DNA from: Auriscalpium vulgare
Taxonomy: Eukaryota > Basidiomycota > Agaricomycetes > Russulales > Auriscalpiaceae
Assembly: GCA_019915015.1 (NCBI GenBank)
Contig: JAHBBC010000016.1
Coordinates: 868,001-932,000 of the forward strand
DNA length: 64,000 nt
Reading direction: 5' to 3'
The notes beneath the pieces were generated by a model. The model saw only the letters and a program-made list of their open reading frames with translations, was not told the DNA's origin and did not search any database. A program made the position numbers and the translations under genes. Every line of letters starts with the position of its first letter. Positions within the stretch are counted from its first letter, which is position 1. Of the stretch, positions 11,560 to 24,300 are shown in pieces.

Positions 11560-14500
11560 TTATGACGAGTCGCCGTGGCTAGCCGCCTCTCTCCGCAGGC
11601 GATCGTTGACCCTCGCACGATGGTTCCGATTCTTCAGATGGACCTCGAAGTTGGATAGGTTCCTGTCACCGGGTTTGTACAGCTGCAGCTAGAAATGAGC
11701 AAAGCGCTTCGCACACGACGGCAGATGCACACCGACCTTGCCAGGGCAATCAAGGCACTTCAATCGCCACTCCTGCTCTCCCGTCGGCCCGAGACGCGAC
11801 AGCACCTCAAATCTATCATTGGGGTATTCGCGCTGAGCCGCTGCCCTGTGCTCTCTCAACCACTCTGGCGGCAGCTCCTACATAGCTATTAGGGGCCGAC
11901 GCTGGAACATCAAGACCTGGCAATTACCTCGGTATGTTGCGACGGAGACATCAGTCCGTCACCGGCAGGCACAGCCGCGGACGCAGCAGCGAATGATGGC
12001 GACTTGGTCGACGCCGCGTCATTCTGCAAGGCCTCGGCCTTTGCGTGATTAACGCCATTGACCTTCATCTTCTGCGAGACGATGGGTTCCGAGGCGCTCG
12101 AGCTCCCGGACGACACAGGCGAGACCTGACGGTCGTCCTCAGCGTGTGCGCGTCCACGAGACGGGGTGCGCCGTGGCGTCTCCGACCACGCCGCAGCCTT
12201 CGACCGCGTCGGCGTTTCCGGCTCAACAAAGGCCGGCGTCGGCGGCTCTTGCTCCGCCGCCGCCGCGTTAGCAGCACGCAAAGCGGCAGCGCCGCCTTTC
12301 TTCTTCGCGTACGTCTTGGCCCGCTCAGCCTCGGCCCTGAGGTTCAGATGGAACTCTGGGTCCGAGTTGTACACAACGGGCATCGGCCGGCGATGTCGAT
12401 GCCAATATTTGCCTGCGATGACCATTAGCAAGGGTCCCCATACACCGGCGACCACCACGTACCGCATGTCCCGCATTGAGACTTATCACCAAGCGGGCCT
12501 TTGCGCCGCCCGATAGCAATGTCTTCTGGGCAGCCGCAGTTCGAGCAGTGCCACACGCCGTTGATCATGTTCGCATGCTGCCCGTCCGCGAACTCTTTTT
12601 CCTTGGCCTCACGCTCGAGCTCCTTCGCGCGCTTCGCCGAGATGACCTTCGTGATCGTGCTGTTTGGCGCGGTGACTGGGGTCGGCGCCGGCGGGTCGTT
12701 CTCCAGCGGCGGGGGGAGCGTGGACGCATCCGCCGCTGTAGACATTGTCGGCGCATGGACGTGTGCTCGCGGGCGGAGCACGGACGACGGATACGAGGGC
12801 GGCTTGAACAGGCCCTTTGTCTTCTTCTCCTTCGGCACGACAGGCGTCGGCGCCGTCGGTACCGCCATCGGCATTGTTGGCGTAATCAACGCCGTGCCGT
12901 TCTCAGACGCCACCATGTTCGCTATCGTCAGCGACGCGGCGGCAGCAGCAGCGCGCCTCGACGTCGGTGCCGCCGCCGCCGCGGCGAGCGCGAGCGTCGC
13001 AGGATCGACGTCTGGAAAGCCGATCGCGGGCGTGCGGGCCGTCTTGATGGGCTCGCGATCGGGCAGCGCGATGCCGCGCCGGCCGCGCGTGTTGCGCTTC
13101 CGGCGGCGGTTCATCTCCTTCTCGCGTTCCTTGTCGGTCCGCTCGAGCTCGCTGTCGCTGAGGTACGCGAGCGTCGGCGTGAACGACGTGATCTGGTCCA
13201 TCGACCGCGCAGCTGAGGTGAGCGACGGCAGGAACGACATGCGCAGATCGTCGTCCTGCACCATCGTTCCATCGGAGGGATGCCCAACGAGGAATAGTGA
13301 CTTCTGGTACGTCTGCACCTGTTCCCGGATGCTGTGCGCAATGCCCGTCCTGAAACTCCGATCAGCCCCCATAGATATTGAACACTAGGGACATTAACCC
13401 ACTTGAACTCGCCGCCCAAACCGAGGTCCTGCGCATATACCTCCGCAAACTGCTCGGGCGATGCTCCGGGGTTGTCGATATCCCACTCAAACTGGTCTTC
13501 CAATTTGACCGAGCCGACGACGATGTCCAGCTGCATCACCTCCATTAGTAAGCCTAGCGCCTAACACCTGCACCCGACGCACCTTCACGAGGATGCGCAT
13601 CTCCTCCAGCGCATCCGTGTCATCCATCTCCACGTCCGCGACCATGCCCTTGTCCTCCCCATCCGCACCGTATGGCGCAGGTTTCACCTCTGAGCCTTTG
13701 TTGACCTTTCTCCTCTTCCGACTCGGGCGGTCCTTCTTCGCGGCGGCCAGGGCGTCCGCCTCGTTGCGCTTGCGCCAGCCCTCCCACCACTGCTCTTCCT
13801 CAGGGGCCAGGCGCCCATGCGTCACAGGTTCTTCGTCCTCACCCGCGGCCATGTGCGCCTTATAGTCGCTCAGTTGGTCCTGGATCGCCTTGGAGATGAC
13901 GGAGAGGTAGCTCGGCGCCAGAGCGTAGTCATCCACAATCGACTGCGCGAATACGTCGGGCGTGATGACGGTGTCTGCCCCAATCAACGAGTCATCCCGT
14001 GAGCGCCTGCCCAGGTACATTCCAGAGAAAGGGGCACACGCACCATTGAGATTCCACACAAATGTATCGCGCATCTTGTGGTGCTCGACGTCGAACTCTA
14101 ATCGGATCGGCACGAGGACCTCGGGGCGGTTCGCGTCCTCCGACCTGACCTTCGGCGGCCTGCAACAGTCACGCCGGCAACGCATCCGTTTAGCGCCGTG
14201 CCGCAGATATATATATAAGACGGGCGAAATGAGTGCTCACAGCTTGAACCCCTCGCGCCGCCCGCGCTTCCTGTTCTCGCGCGCGCGCTGCCCGGGATAC
14301 GTCACGCCGAACTTTGTGCGCAGCTTGCGCCCGTCGCCTGCCTCCCACCACATCGTGCCCGCGGACGCCCGCAGATCGCGCAGCTCGTCGTTCACGCGGT
14401 CCTTCATGCCGCGGTACACCACGTCGTACGCCTTGTCGCGCTCTGACCACACCTTCACGTTCGCGATTTCCTCCTCCGTCAGATCTCTCACGTCGCCGGG

Positions 14501-16393
14501 ATCCACGATCGTCACGCGCGTTGTCTTTGCGTTCAGCGAGGCGGACCCGGGGAAGGCGGGCAGGGCGGGGTACGACGTCGAAGGGGCGGGCGCGGCCTGC
14601 GTCACGGAGGCCGTCGGACGCACGGGCGTCTGCATCGGCGTGGGGAGCTTCGCTTGCACGGCGGGGCTCGTGAGCATCGCCGTGTGGCCGCGTGTGCTCG
14701 GGCCCGGAAGGTCCGCAAAGGCCGCAGCGTCGAGAGACGACTGCCGCTGGCGCACGTCCTGCAGCCCGGAAATCGCCGCGCTGGGCAGGAATGCAGCGTT
14801 GAGCGCAGGTGTATGCTGCGCGAGGAGCGGCGCCTGCACAGCGGCGAGCAGCGGGTTCGGCGAGTCGGCTGAGTGTGGCAACCCTAGGGAGCCCGCGCGT
14901 GCAGGTACGACGTGTGGCGGGCCCATAAGTCCGCCACCAGCACCACCCATGTACGCGGCAGAGTTTGAAGCGCTCAATGGTAAGTTGGCTAGGTTGCCAG
15001 ATGACGCGGCCATGAGCCCACCGCCACCCGCGTTCACGCCTCCGTTGGACATGCTCATGCCCAAGCCCCCAAGCCCGCCCCCACCCATGCCATACTGGGG
15101 AGAGGCATTCATCTGCATCCCGTCCGGACCTGTGAGCTTGCGTTTGCGCCCGGGAGAGCCCGGGGTTGGTGTAGCAGGCACGGATCCGAACGGCCCAGCG
15201 CCGCCCTGGGGCTGGAAAGGCGAGTTCATGTGCGTGGGTGTATGCACTTGTGCCTGCGGCGGGGCCGGCTGTATGGGCGTGGGTGGTTTCATCATGGGCT
15301 GCGGCTGGCCCTGGGGTGCAAAAGGCGAAACACCACTGGAAGTGCGGGGGCGACTGGGCGGACGCTGCATGGGTGCGCCGCCGCCGAGCGATGGAGACTG
15401 CGGGCCCGCGACTTGGAGCGGCTGCCCCGAATGATGGGATGGATGAGAGTTGGACGTGCCGGGGCGAGATGATGGTGGACGGGGCGGTGGGGGCGGCATC
15501 ATCTGGAACGGCGTCGACGTCTGCTGCAGTGAAAACTGTTGAGCGTGAGGCGATTGCTGGGGATTGAACTGCTGGGATCCCTGGGAATGCGTCGCAGATG
15601 CTGATGATGAAGGACGGTCATAGAAGTTGCCTATGTTCTGTTGCGCCTGTTGTTGCGCCAGAACTGCTTGTAAGCCGGCCGTCTGGTGCTGCTGATTCTG
15701 CAGCTGGGGGGTTCCGCCACCAAACTGCTGCTGCTGGTGATTCCGCATGAGCTGCGCGGCCATCTGTTGGTTCTGAAGCTGCGCGCCACCACTGAACTGC
15801 CGTTGTTGTTGTTGCTGGAACGCCTGCTGCTGTACCTGTAGCTGTTGTTGTTGCTGCAGCTGCTGCTGCACATGAGGTTGTTGCGCATGCTGTACTTAAC
15901 GTCAACAAAACCTCAAGGCGACGATGACACCATTACTCACGATGACCCGCTTGATTTGCTCAGGCGTCATTGCCTGCAGCTGGGCGAGTTGCTCTGGGGT
16001 GAAGCCCATCGTGTTCGCCATTCCGCCGCCGCCGCCCATGTTCATGCCCATATTGCCCAGCCCACTCGAACCACTCATCCCCAGCGACGCGGGGTTGATG
16101 CCGTTCATGCCGCCGCCCAGACCAGCCTGATTGCTCCCATGCGATTGGAGAAGCATGGCAGGATTGAGAGATTGCTGCTGGGGCATACGGCCGTTGTTCA
16201 TGAGCTGCTGGGGGTTGAGTCCACCGTTGCCCTGGAACATCTGGGCGTTGAAGGGGGCAGAGTTGTTGTAGGCCTTTTGGAACTGTGAGTTCTGCTGCTG
16301 GCTTTGGAGGGCGGCGAGCATGGCAGGATTGATGTGATTCTGGCTAAATTGGCCTTGGGACTGCGGTGCAAATCCATTGCTGTTACCGTTCAT
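11560..16393 (-). CDS. snf5: SWI/SNF core subunit SNF5/SMARCB1
   Basis: Eight exons: 16393-15941, 15889-14241, 14159-13583, 13530-13403, 13349-12463, 12412-11928, 11877-11737, 11682-11560 (1480 aa). Residues about 705-975 carry the two SNF5 repeats: VPIRLEFDVEHHKMRDTFVW and LDIVVGSVKLEDQFEWD, the second followed by LGLGGEFKTGIAHSIREQ. Near residue 1210-1250 a GATA-like four-Cys zinc finger (CSNCGC...CGTCGKYWHRHRRP) follows, as in fungal Snf5 proteins. The first 300 residues are Gln/Asn/Gly-rich, the next 300 Pro/Ser-rich, typical of an activator-binding arm. The last two short exons encode ELPPEWLREHRAAAQREYP...WRLKCLDCPGK and LYKPGD...NFEVHLKNRNHRARV, a conserved C-terminal element. The acceptor of exon 8 could be six bases earlier (adding Leu-Gln), and exon 4 could begin nine bases earlier. 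Confidence 0.9.
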
Positions 16394-18318
16394 TTCCGGT
16401 CGCGAGTGCCGGCGGAAGATATCCTAGAACGCGGCCGACAGGTTGCGCGAAGAGCTGTGGGCGCGACATGTGAGAAGGCGGATACGTGCAGACACGAGGG
16501 GCGGGTGGCAGGCGGTGGAGATGAGAAGATGGACTCACATGGCAAGATGAACGGGGCGCGAAGGCTGGAGGAGGACGCGCCGTGAGTTGCGGCATGTGAA
16601 ATGGGAGGGGGAGGTGATACGGACCTTGGCGCTGGGGAGCGTGACCGCGTGGTAGGGCGGCTGGAGGAGGACCGATAAGTCAGCATCGTGGCATACGGGA
16701 CGGAGGGGGGGAGCACGGGTCCAGGGTGTCAGTGCGGGAAGCGGGGCCGGGACGTGTGGGGAGAATCGGGGGGCAGGGACCAGGCGGTGCGGGGACGGGG
16801 GCGCAAGGGGAGACGGCTTACGTTTTTGCAGAGCGTGTTGTATGCGGAGCTAAAAAGTGAGTGGGTGGAACAGAGGGGGGAAAGGGAGCGCGGTCTCTCG
16901 GAGAGCCGAGGCTTGGGAGGGAGACGATCAATGATGATGCGATACGACAGCCCACGATACTATCGCCTGCAGCTGCGGTGCGCGGGGCGCTGTCCGGCGA
17001 GCAGGGGCGTGCTGGTCCGCGGGGTGGGGGATGGGGGAGACGGGTGGGGAGACGGGGTGGGCCAGTCGTCGTGGGCGGGGCGTTGTAGTGGCAAGAGCGG
17101 GTGTTGGACGAGATGTCACGCACAGGGTGTGACTCAACGGTCACGTCACGGGGTGTCAGCCACCGGGCGAGGACTGGGTGCATCGCAGGGCCACGGGAGG
17201 GGCGGGGGCGGGGGCGGGGGCGGGGGCGGGGGACAGGACGGGGCGGCGGGCGGCGGACGGGGGACGGCGTACGGGGCTGGCGACGGGCTGTAGGGGAGGC
17301 CACTGTAAGAAACAGATCTCAGATCGACCCGGCCAACCTCTGCCAAATGAAGGCTATCCTTCCACTCACGCCCAGCGGCCTATTTCCGGCCCTCCTCCTC
17401 CAGTCCGCCGCCCCCGTCCCTCACGCCCTCCTCGCCCGCGTCCCTCGCCCCCGCCGGCCGCCGGCCACGTAGCCAGCCCCGGATGCCGAGGACACGCCTC
17501 CGTCACTCCTGCTGCCCGACATGACGTAGCCCCTCGATTCCGTAACTGCGTCCAACGCGCTCCCCCCGGCCCACGCGGCCGTCTGGCATGCCCCCTTCCT
17601 CCCCGGCGGGCACGCAGTCCTCGAGGGCCCAGGATCCCTCGCTTACACCGGTCGTCTGACGCGAAACGGACTCGGGCTGAGATATCATCGCACTACACCG
17701 TCCCGATCGCCCCTGACTACCCACATGCTTGCAAATACCTACTCGTAGTACTGACACACAAGAATGGAGAGCATTTGACTAGACGAAGCGCGCACTCCCG
17801 ACGCGTTCCTAATCAGGCAAGTACGATCGTGAAGCTGCAGGCGACGCGCGCAGGAGCAGTGCATATCCGACGAACATGTGTCGACACGCAGCCCTGCAGA
17901 CACCGCACCTGGGTACGCCTGTTGACTCCGAGTCAGCCTGCGACCAGAGCATGGGACCCATCTCGGCCCCCGTTCTCTGACTTGACCACCCTCAGCTTCA
18001 ACGTTCAACGTACAGCCGATGACCCCAACAATTAATCGCTAGCAGGGGTGCCGTGATTAATTGCATCTCGAAGTGGCCATGTCCGCGTCGCGTCTAGGTC
18101 CCGTTGACCTTCACAGCACCTTCACTTGCATATACTGGGCCGCTTGAACTTCGTCACCGAGGACACACCTCCCCCCGATTAATCCCCTCCGGGACAGGAA
18201 CGTAACACTAGACTATCACATTGATCTATCAAGAAAATTCTACAGCATTGTCTGTATGTGTCTAAGTACAGTGGCCTGCTCTATCGGCGTCCAACTCACC
18301 TTCTCACACAGATCTATA
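16394..18318. other. long gene-free region upstream of snf5
   Basis: 1.9 kb with no supported gene. Open frames here (for example 17178-18035 plus) are artefacts of GC-rich low-complexity sequence. The first half is strongly purine-skewed on the plus strand (GGGG runs), the second half more even. It should hold the snf5 promoter at the left and the 3' UTR of the helicase gene at the right. Confidence 0.5.
17195..17232 (+). repeat. G-rich tract with G-quadruplex potential
   Basis: Seven consecutive G-runs: GGG, GGGG, then five GGGGG runs separated by single C (or A). This pattern, with one-base loops, is the form expected of a very stable G-quadruplex. Further GGGG/GGG runs continue to about 17285. 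It lies about 0.8 kb upstream of the snf5 start codon, with the C-rich strand being the snf5 coding strand. Confidence 0.8.
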
Positions 18319-21300
18319 TCAAAGCCCGAGTTGAGCATCGGAAACGAAATGACTCCCTCCCGCGCAGCGATACCCTGAACTCTGCTTGATCCATCTGAAT
18401 CCCGCCACGCACACGCCCATGCTGCGCAACTTCGCCTGCGCCTGCGCCTCCCGCTCCCGCTCCTCCTGCTCCTGTCTGCGCCGCTCCTCCAGCAGCGCCT
18501 CCATCCTCTCGAGCTCCCGCCGCCGCTCAATCGCTGCAAGCCGTTCCTGCTCCAACCGCCGCTTCAGCTCGTTCGCCTTGGCTGCATCCATTGCGCGCCT
18601 CTCCAGCTCCGCCTCGGCCGCGCGCCGCGCCTCTTCCGCCCGCGCCTCCTCCCGGCGCGCCTCCGCCAACGCCGCCTCCAGCGCGCGCGTCTCCTCCTCC
18701 TTGCGCTTCGCCGCGTCCAGCGCGGCCTTCTTGTCCGCCTGCAGCTGCCGCCAGATCTGATCGGACACCCCGGCGTCGCGGCCGTCGGCCTGCTCCGCGG
18801 GCGCGGCGCTTGCTGGCGGCGCAGTCGTCGTCGCCGCGGTCCGCGCCGTGGATATGGCCGGCGGGGTCAGGGTCGGCAGCTGCGGGGGCGCGCGCTGCAT
18901 GCGGTCGGCGAACGGGTTTTGGGGCGTCGGCAGGTTGGTGCTGCGCTCGTGGCGCTCCCGCAGCATGTCGTCCATGCACGCGAGCGCGTCGTCCAGATGG
19001 AGCGGCACATCGCCCGACACGTCGACGTTCTCGCGGCCCCAAACGCGGCCTGCCATCGCATTCGCGAGCGTCTTCGCGTCGCGCGCGTTGCCCCACGACG
19101 GCCCGCGCGCGAGCTCGCGCATCTTCTCCACCATCGCCGCGTACCCTGCGCCGGCGGGATCGGCCAGCTCCGCCGAGGCGACGTCGTTCTCCTTCAGCTC
19201 TTGTGCGATCACGCGGAGGCAGGCCTCGGCGCTCATGTTTTCGAAGAGGATGACTTCGGGAAAGCGGCTCGACAGACCCGCATTGACGTCGAGCAGCTTG
19301 TTAATGTCCTGGTCGTACCCCGCGAGGATCACGACGAGCTTCCCGGCGAACGCCTCCAGCGTGAGTGTGCTGACGAGCTCGTCAATGGCTTCCTTGGCAA
19401 AGTGGCCCTCCGCGAGCCGGTATGCCTCATCGATGAAAAGCACCTTCCCGAGCGCCTGGGTGAAGAGCCTCTGCGTCTTCGGCCCGGTCTGCCCGACGTA
19501 CTCGCCCACGAGGTCCGAGGCGGAGCACTCGACGACATCCACGGAGGAGAGTATCCCCATGTCATAGTAGACCTCCCCCATCTTGCGCGCCGTCGTCGTC
19601 TTTCCCGTACCTGTGCGTAGTTAGTAGTCAGCATGCGCGGCTCCCGGGCGTCCAATGCAACAATGACTTACCCGGAGGTCCTTTGAACACGAAGTTCGTT
19701 GGGATCAGGCCGGGGCGCACCACCCTGCCCCTCGTCTTCATACTACGAGCGATGTTCTGGTATCCCTCTAGCTTTTCGACGATCTTCTCGCACCCGATGA
19801 CATCCGCGAAAAGCGCCTTCAGGTTCGCACCGGAGTGGGCGGCCCGGTCGAATTTGAGGTCGAAGTCCTGCGGCTCGAACACGATGTCCATTGAACGCTC
19901 TCGCAGCGGCAGCTTGGCCTGCCGCGCCTGGTAGCGCCCCTTGGCGCCGCTGAGGAGGTTCTCCACCGCGCCGCCGTTCCCAAAGTTCGGCCGGTTCCGC
20001 TCGCGCCCGAGCACCTCGATAGCAACGCGCTTCGCGTTGTCCGTCGCGGCCAGATCACCTTGCTTCAGCTTCAACTCCAGGATTTTTGTCAGTTCGGCGT
20101 CATTGAAGTCCGCGAATTTGAAGGCCTCTTCTATGGCGAAGCGCCGCGACAGGCCGGGGTTGACGTGCTGCCAGCATGCTGTGAGCGCGTGGCAGACGCC
20201 TCTCGTTGTAACCAGACTCACCTGGAACATGTCCCGAATCTCCTTCTCGTACCCAAGTAGCAGCACGCAACGATCCTCACCCGGCACGCTCTGTATCTCG
20301 GCTACCATTGTATCAATCACCGCGGTTTTGAAGGAATCGGTGTTGCCGGAGCCAGCTGATTTTCCTCCGTACAGCATATAAGCCTGGGTGCCAGTCAGAC
20401 GACCTACACGTCACTAATCCAAGACACGGCGACGCACCTCGTCTATCACAAGAACCTTGCCCACTGTCGTTGCAAGGATGGCCTTGGTGTTGCTCTCCGA
20501 TGCTCCTAGAACGTTACCAATGAAGTCTGCAGGAGATTTCTCCACCACTTCGCCGTTGCTCAGGAGCGCCAAATCCGCGAGGATCTGCCCATACAATTTC
20601 GCGACGGTCGTCTTGCCTGTCCCTGGCGACCCAATGAAGACACGGTTCAGCGACACCTGGACAGGCTCTTTCTCCCGGAGCTCGCGCTGGTAGTTGGTGT
20701 TGATGATGTTAAACAAATTCTGGACGCTCTCCTTGACTTCTGTGAGGCCAATCATCTCGTGCAGCTTCGTCCAAGACTTGCTAACGAGCACTGCCTGCGA
20801 TGGATCGGGGCCGATGAGGTCTTCCTGGACAAGAAGCATGTCGTCTGGCGCCCGACCCTCCTTCCGCTGCCTTGCGATACGGGTCGCCTGCCTCCCCGTG
20901 ACCTTGTCGAACATATTCTGAAGCGCGCGCGCGTTTCCGAATCCTTCCCTCCCGCGCCCGCGTCCAAGACGTGTGATGGCGATGCGGCATCCCAGTCCAC
21001 GCATGCCCCCCTCCACGCGCATGCGACCGCCGTACTTCTTCTCAATCCGCTTCACAAGCATGGTTAAGAGCTCCGCGTCGCTGTAGTCGGCGAACTGGAG
21101 CTGGTACGGAACGCGGCTGGTCAGCCCGGGATTGTGCTCGAAAAACTTCTCCATCTGCTTGTTGTAGCCTGCGAGGATGAACACGAGCTTGCCGACGTTG
21201 TTCTCCATCTCGGCGAGGAGGAAGTCGAGCACCGGGCCGCCGCCTAAGTTGTGGGCGCTGGTCAACTGGTACGCTTCGTCGATAAATATCGTGCCGCCGC

Positions 21301-24300
21301 CTGCGTTGAGGACGGTTTCGAGCTGCTTCTGGATCCCGGGGACACCCTCGTTGGCCAGCTTCGAGCCGGTGGTCTCGATAAACTCGTCGCCAGGCAAGAC
21401 CCCGAGCGATGTCAAGAACTTGGCATAGTGCCTTGCGACAGTTGTCTTCCCTGTGGAAACGGGAATTAGCAGACGAACTCGTAGCTCGATGACCAGCCGT
21501 ACCTGTGCCGGGATTGCCCTGCAAGACGACATTGAAACGCTCATCCTTGACGGACGTGCCTTGCCGGATGCCCAAGTCGATCTTCGCTTTTATTGCCAGG
21601 ACTTGCGCTTTGACTTCTTCCAGCCCAACCATCTCCATGATCGCGTCTATGCTTGTATTGTCTGCCCCTTCCATGTCCTTCTGGCGCTGCCACTCCTGCT
21701 GCGATACGGAAATTGGTGGCTGCTCGAGTATCTTCTGGGCCTGAGGGGGAGGCGGAGGCGGGGTCTGCTGCGACTCGTCGCCCGCGCCCTGCTGCGGCTC
21801 AGCCGGCGTGACCTGCGGCAGAGAAGTTGGAGGTGATGATTGTGTCGACGTCGAAGGCGGGCTCGCATGGCTGCTGCCGGGCGCAGCTCGTGTTGTAAAC
21901 GTCCTCAAAGTTCGAGCTCTGGCTTCTTCGAGGTCCGCGATCTTCTGACGCAATGCATTCTCTCTTTCTTGCGTCAGGCGCACATCCGTCTGCTTCTCCT
22001 GCTCGGCTCTGATTTGTTCCTCGAGCTCGGCCAACTGCTGGATGTGCTTCTGCTGCTCAACTTCGCGCAGTCGTTGGGCTTCGAAAGCTTCCTTCTGCTT
22101 CTTCTCCGCGAGCGCCGCCGCTCTTTCGCACTTGCGACACACGAGAGGACGTGAAAACTGACATTTCCACGACAGAGGATGACCGGCCGAACACTTGTCG
22201 TGCATGATCTGCTCGCACGCCATCTTGGAGTGATCAGCCAGCTGATGACATTTTGACGGACAGGTATGCAGGCCGCACTTCAGCATCGTACCACTGATGA
22301 TATCATGAGCGACCTTGCATATAGAATCTCTCTATGACGTCTGTCAACTCACCAAGGTTCTGAACAGCCGCCATCTGGACATAGGTTGTCGAAGTCTTCC
22401 GGTTCTCGAAGGGAAGCCTGCCGATCCGGGTGCCTTTCACATTTGACAGGCAAGCCGCCGTATATGTAACCACGAAGCTTGCAGAAATCGAGCAATCGCG
22501 TCCACAATTCTCCACCTTTGCGCGACTTCATGAATGTCTCCGCGTTGCCGATCATGATCAAGGCATTGCGGCTGCGCGAGAGAAGAACGTTGAGGCGCTC
22601 GGGAGAGAACATGAAGCCAATGTCGTGATTCGGGTTGCTGCGAGTGAGGGACAAGATGACGATATCGCTCTCCTCTCCTTGGTAGTTATCTGCTCCGAAA
22701 ATCAGACAAACCTGGTTGATGATAGAGACGGGGCATTCATACCGATTGTCGCAAGCCGGATAGAGTTCTTCGACACGCCGGCCGCCGCCGGCTGTAACAA
22801 GCCAGCCCGAATGAGATCATACGAATCCAGATCATTGAGGACAGGATCGTTGTCCTTCTTCAGTGCGTCTCGGAGAAGGTGCAACTGTCCCAAGTACGGC
22901 GTCAGTATGACGACCTGGCTGGTCCCGTAGCCTTGCTGTGCAAGATATCGGAGGATCTTCAAAACCATTTGAACTTCATGCGTGTTCTGTTTTGACGACT
23001 TCGAGCCTTCGTCCCGCCCGTCGGAGATTTTGGCATTCACATCCTCAGGCTTTGCGTGCTCGATGAAGACAATATTGCTGAGCACCCCTCGTAGATCAGG
23101 ACGTCCCTTGGTCGAGTCGGCATCGATGAGGTCACTGTACGTGAGGAAGCGGACTAGCTCGGCGATCTCGGGGCGCATGCGATGCTGTCTCAAAAGCGTC
23201 TTGTGAGGGTATCCTTTTAGGACCATGCGCTCGAAGACTGATTTGTTGAAGTCGTATCCCTCTCCTTTCTCCACGGTCAACAGGTAGTTGTTGACCTTTG
23301 GGCGGAGCTGCCTGATAAACAGAGACGCGTGTAAACAGACAGAAAATGACCAAAAGAGCTCTGAAGGCGTACTGATGGTCTCCGATCAGTATCAAACGCT
23401 CCGTTGTCTGCCCAAGGGCCGTCAACACATGGCTCTCCAATATCTCGCCCGCCTCCTCTACTATGAGAATATGGGGCGATGCCTCTTGTAGCTGTTGACT
23501 GTACTTGGCTGCGGCCGTCGTCGTGCACCCGATGATGCGCTTGGTCCGGAGGACCGTTGTCTCGTTCTCCTTGAATTTCCGCCCAAGCTGTTCCTGGTAC
23601 TCGTTGTACTGTGACGCGAGCTGATAGAATGACTCCACTTCCTGTCGGAGCATCGTGTCGCGCCATTCTGCCAATTGTGTATCCCTCTCCGCGCGGCTCA
23701 TTGCCCAGATCTCCCTAGCCTGGCGGACGAAAGGCTCGTGGAGATATATGCCGGCATTCTTGCCTTGAATCCACCGCATCACCAGGTACTGAGGATCGGC
23801 CGCCTTGCCGCCTTTGCCTACTCGAGTCATGCCCTTTTCATCAGATGGCACGCGAAAGGCTTCATGGTAAAGATCATGTTCGAACTCCAGGAAGGACATC
23901 AAGTCATTCCCCGAGAATCCAGTTCGGAGCCTCATGTATCGTTCGAACGCGGCGTGCAGCCGGTGCCAACACACCTGCGATGCATTTTTGAGTGGGTCAA
24001 TGACGGCCCAATCCGCGCGACCAAATTTGAAGTTTGACTTTTGGCTGTACAGGGAAAGAGGTTCGGTCCTGGCTGTCGTCCTGCCGCCCAAGCGAACGAG
24101 GCTCCCCTGTGGTATGCCGATGTCGAGAAGATCTTCAAGGAACTGATCGAGTGCATGATTTGTATAACAGCACACCAATATCGTCTGTGCCGTCTTGTCA
24201 TGAAATATTTTCGCTAGTAGAGCGCCGATGAATGATTTGCCAGTCCCTGTATGATGGACGATGAGAGGGATCCACACAGTGATACTATGCGGGGATATTC

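Noticed and set aside
12501..13388. 295-codon open frame on the plus strand
   Set aside because: Antisense to snf5 exon 5, whose frame carries the SNF5 domain and zinc finger; the antisense protein has only low-complexity Ala/Ser runs.
17178..18035. 285-codon open frame on the plus strand upstream of the helicase gene end
   Set aside because: Begins in the G-rich repeat (Gly-Ala runs) and continues as Arg/Pro-rich sequence with no motif; GC-rich artefact.
20168..20221. Treating the 54-nt in-frame segment of the helicase-AAA gene as coding
   Set aside because: It has GTGAGT and GCAG borders, and the AAA module needs DMFQ joined to HVNPGLSRRF, as seen in the other modules.
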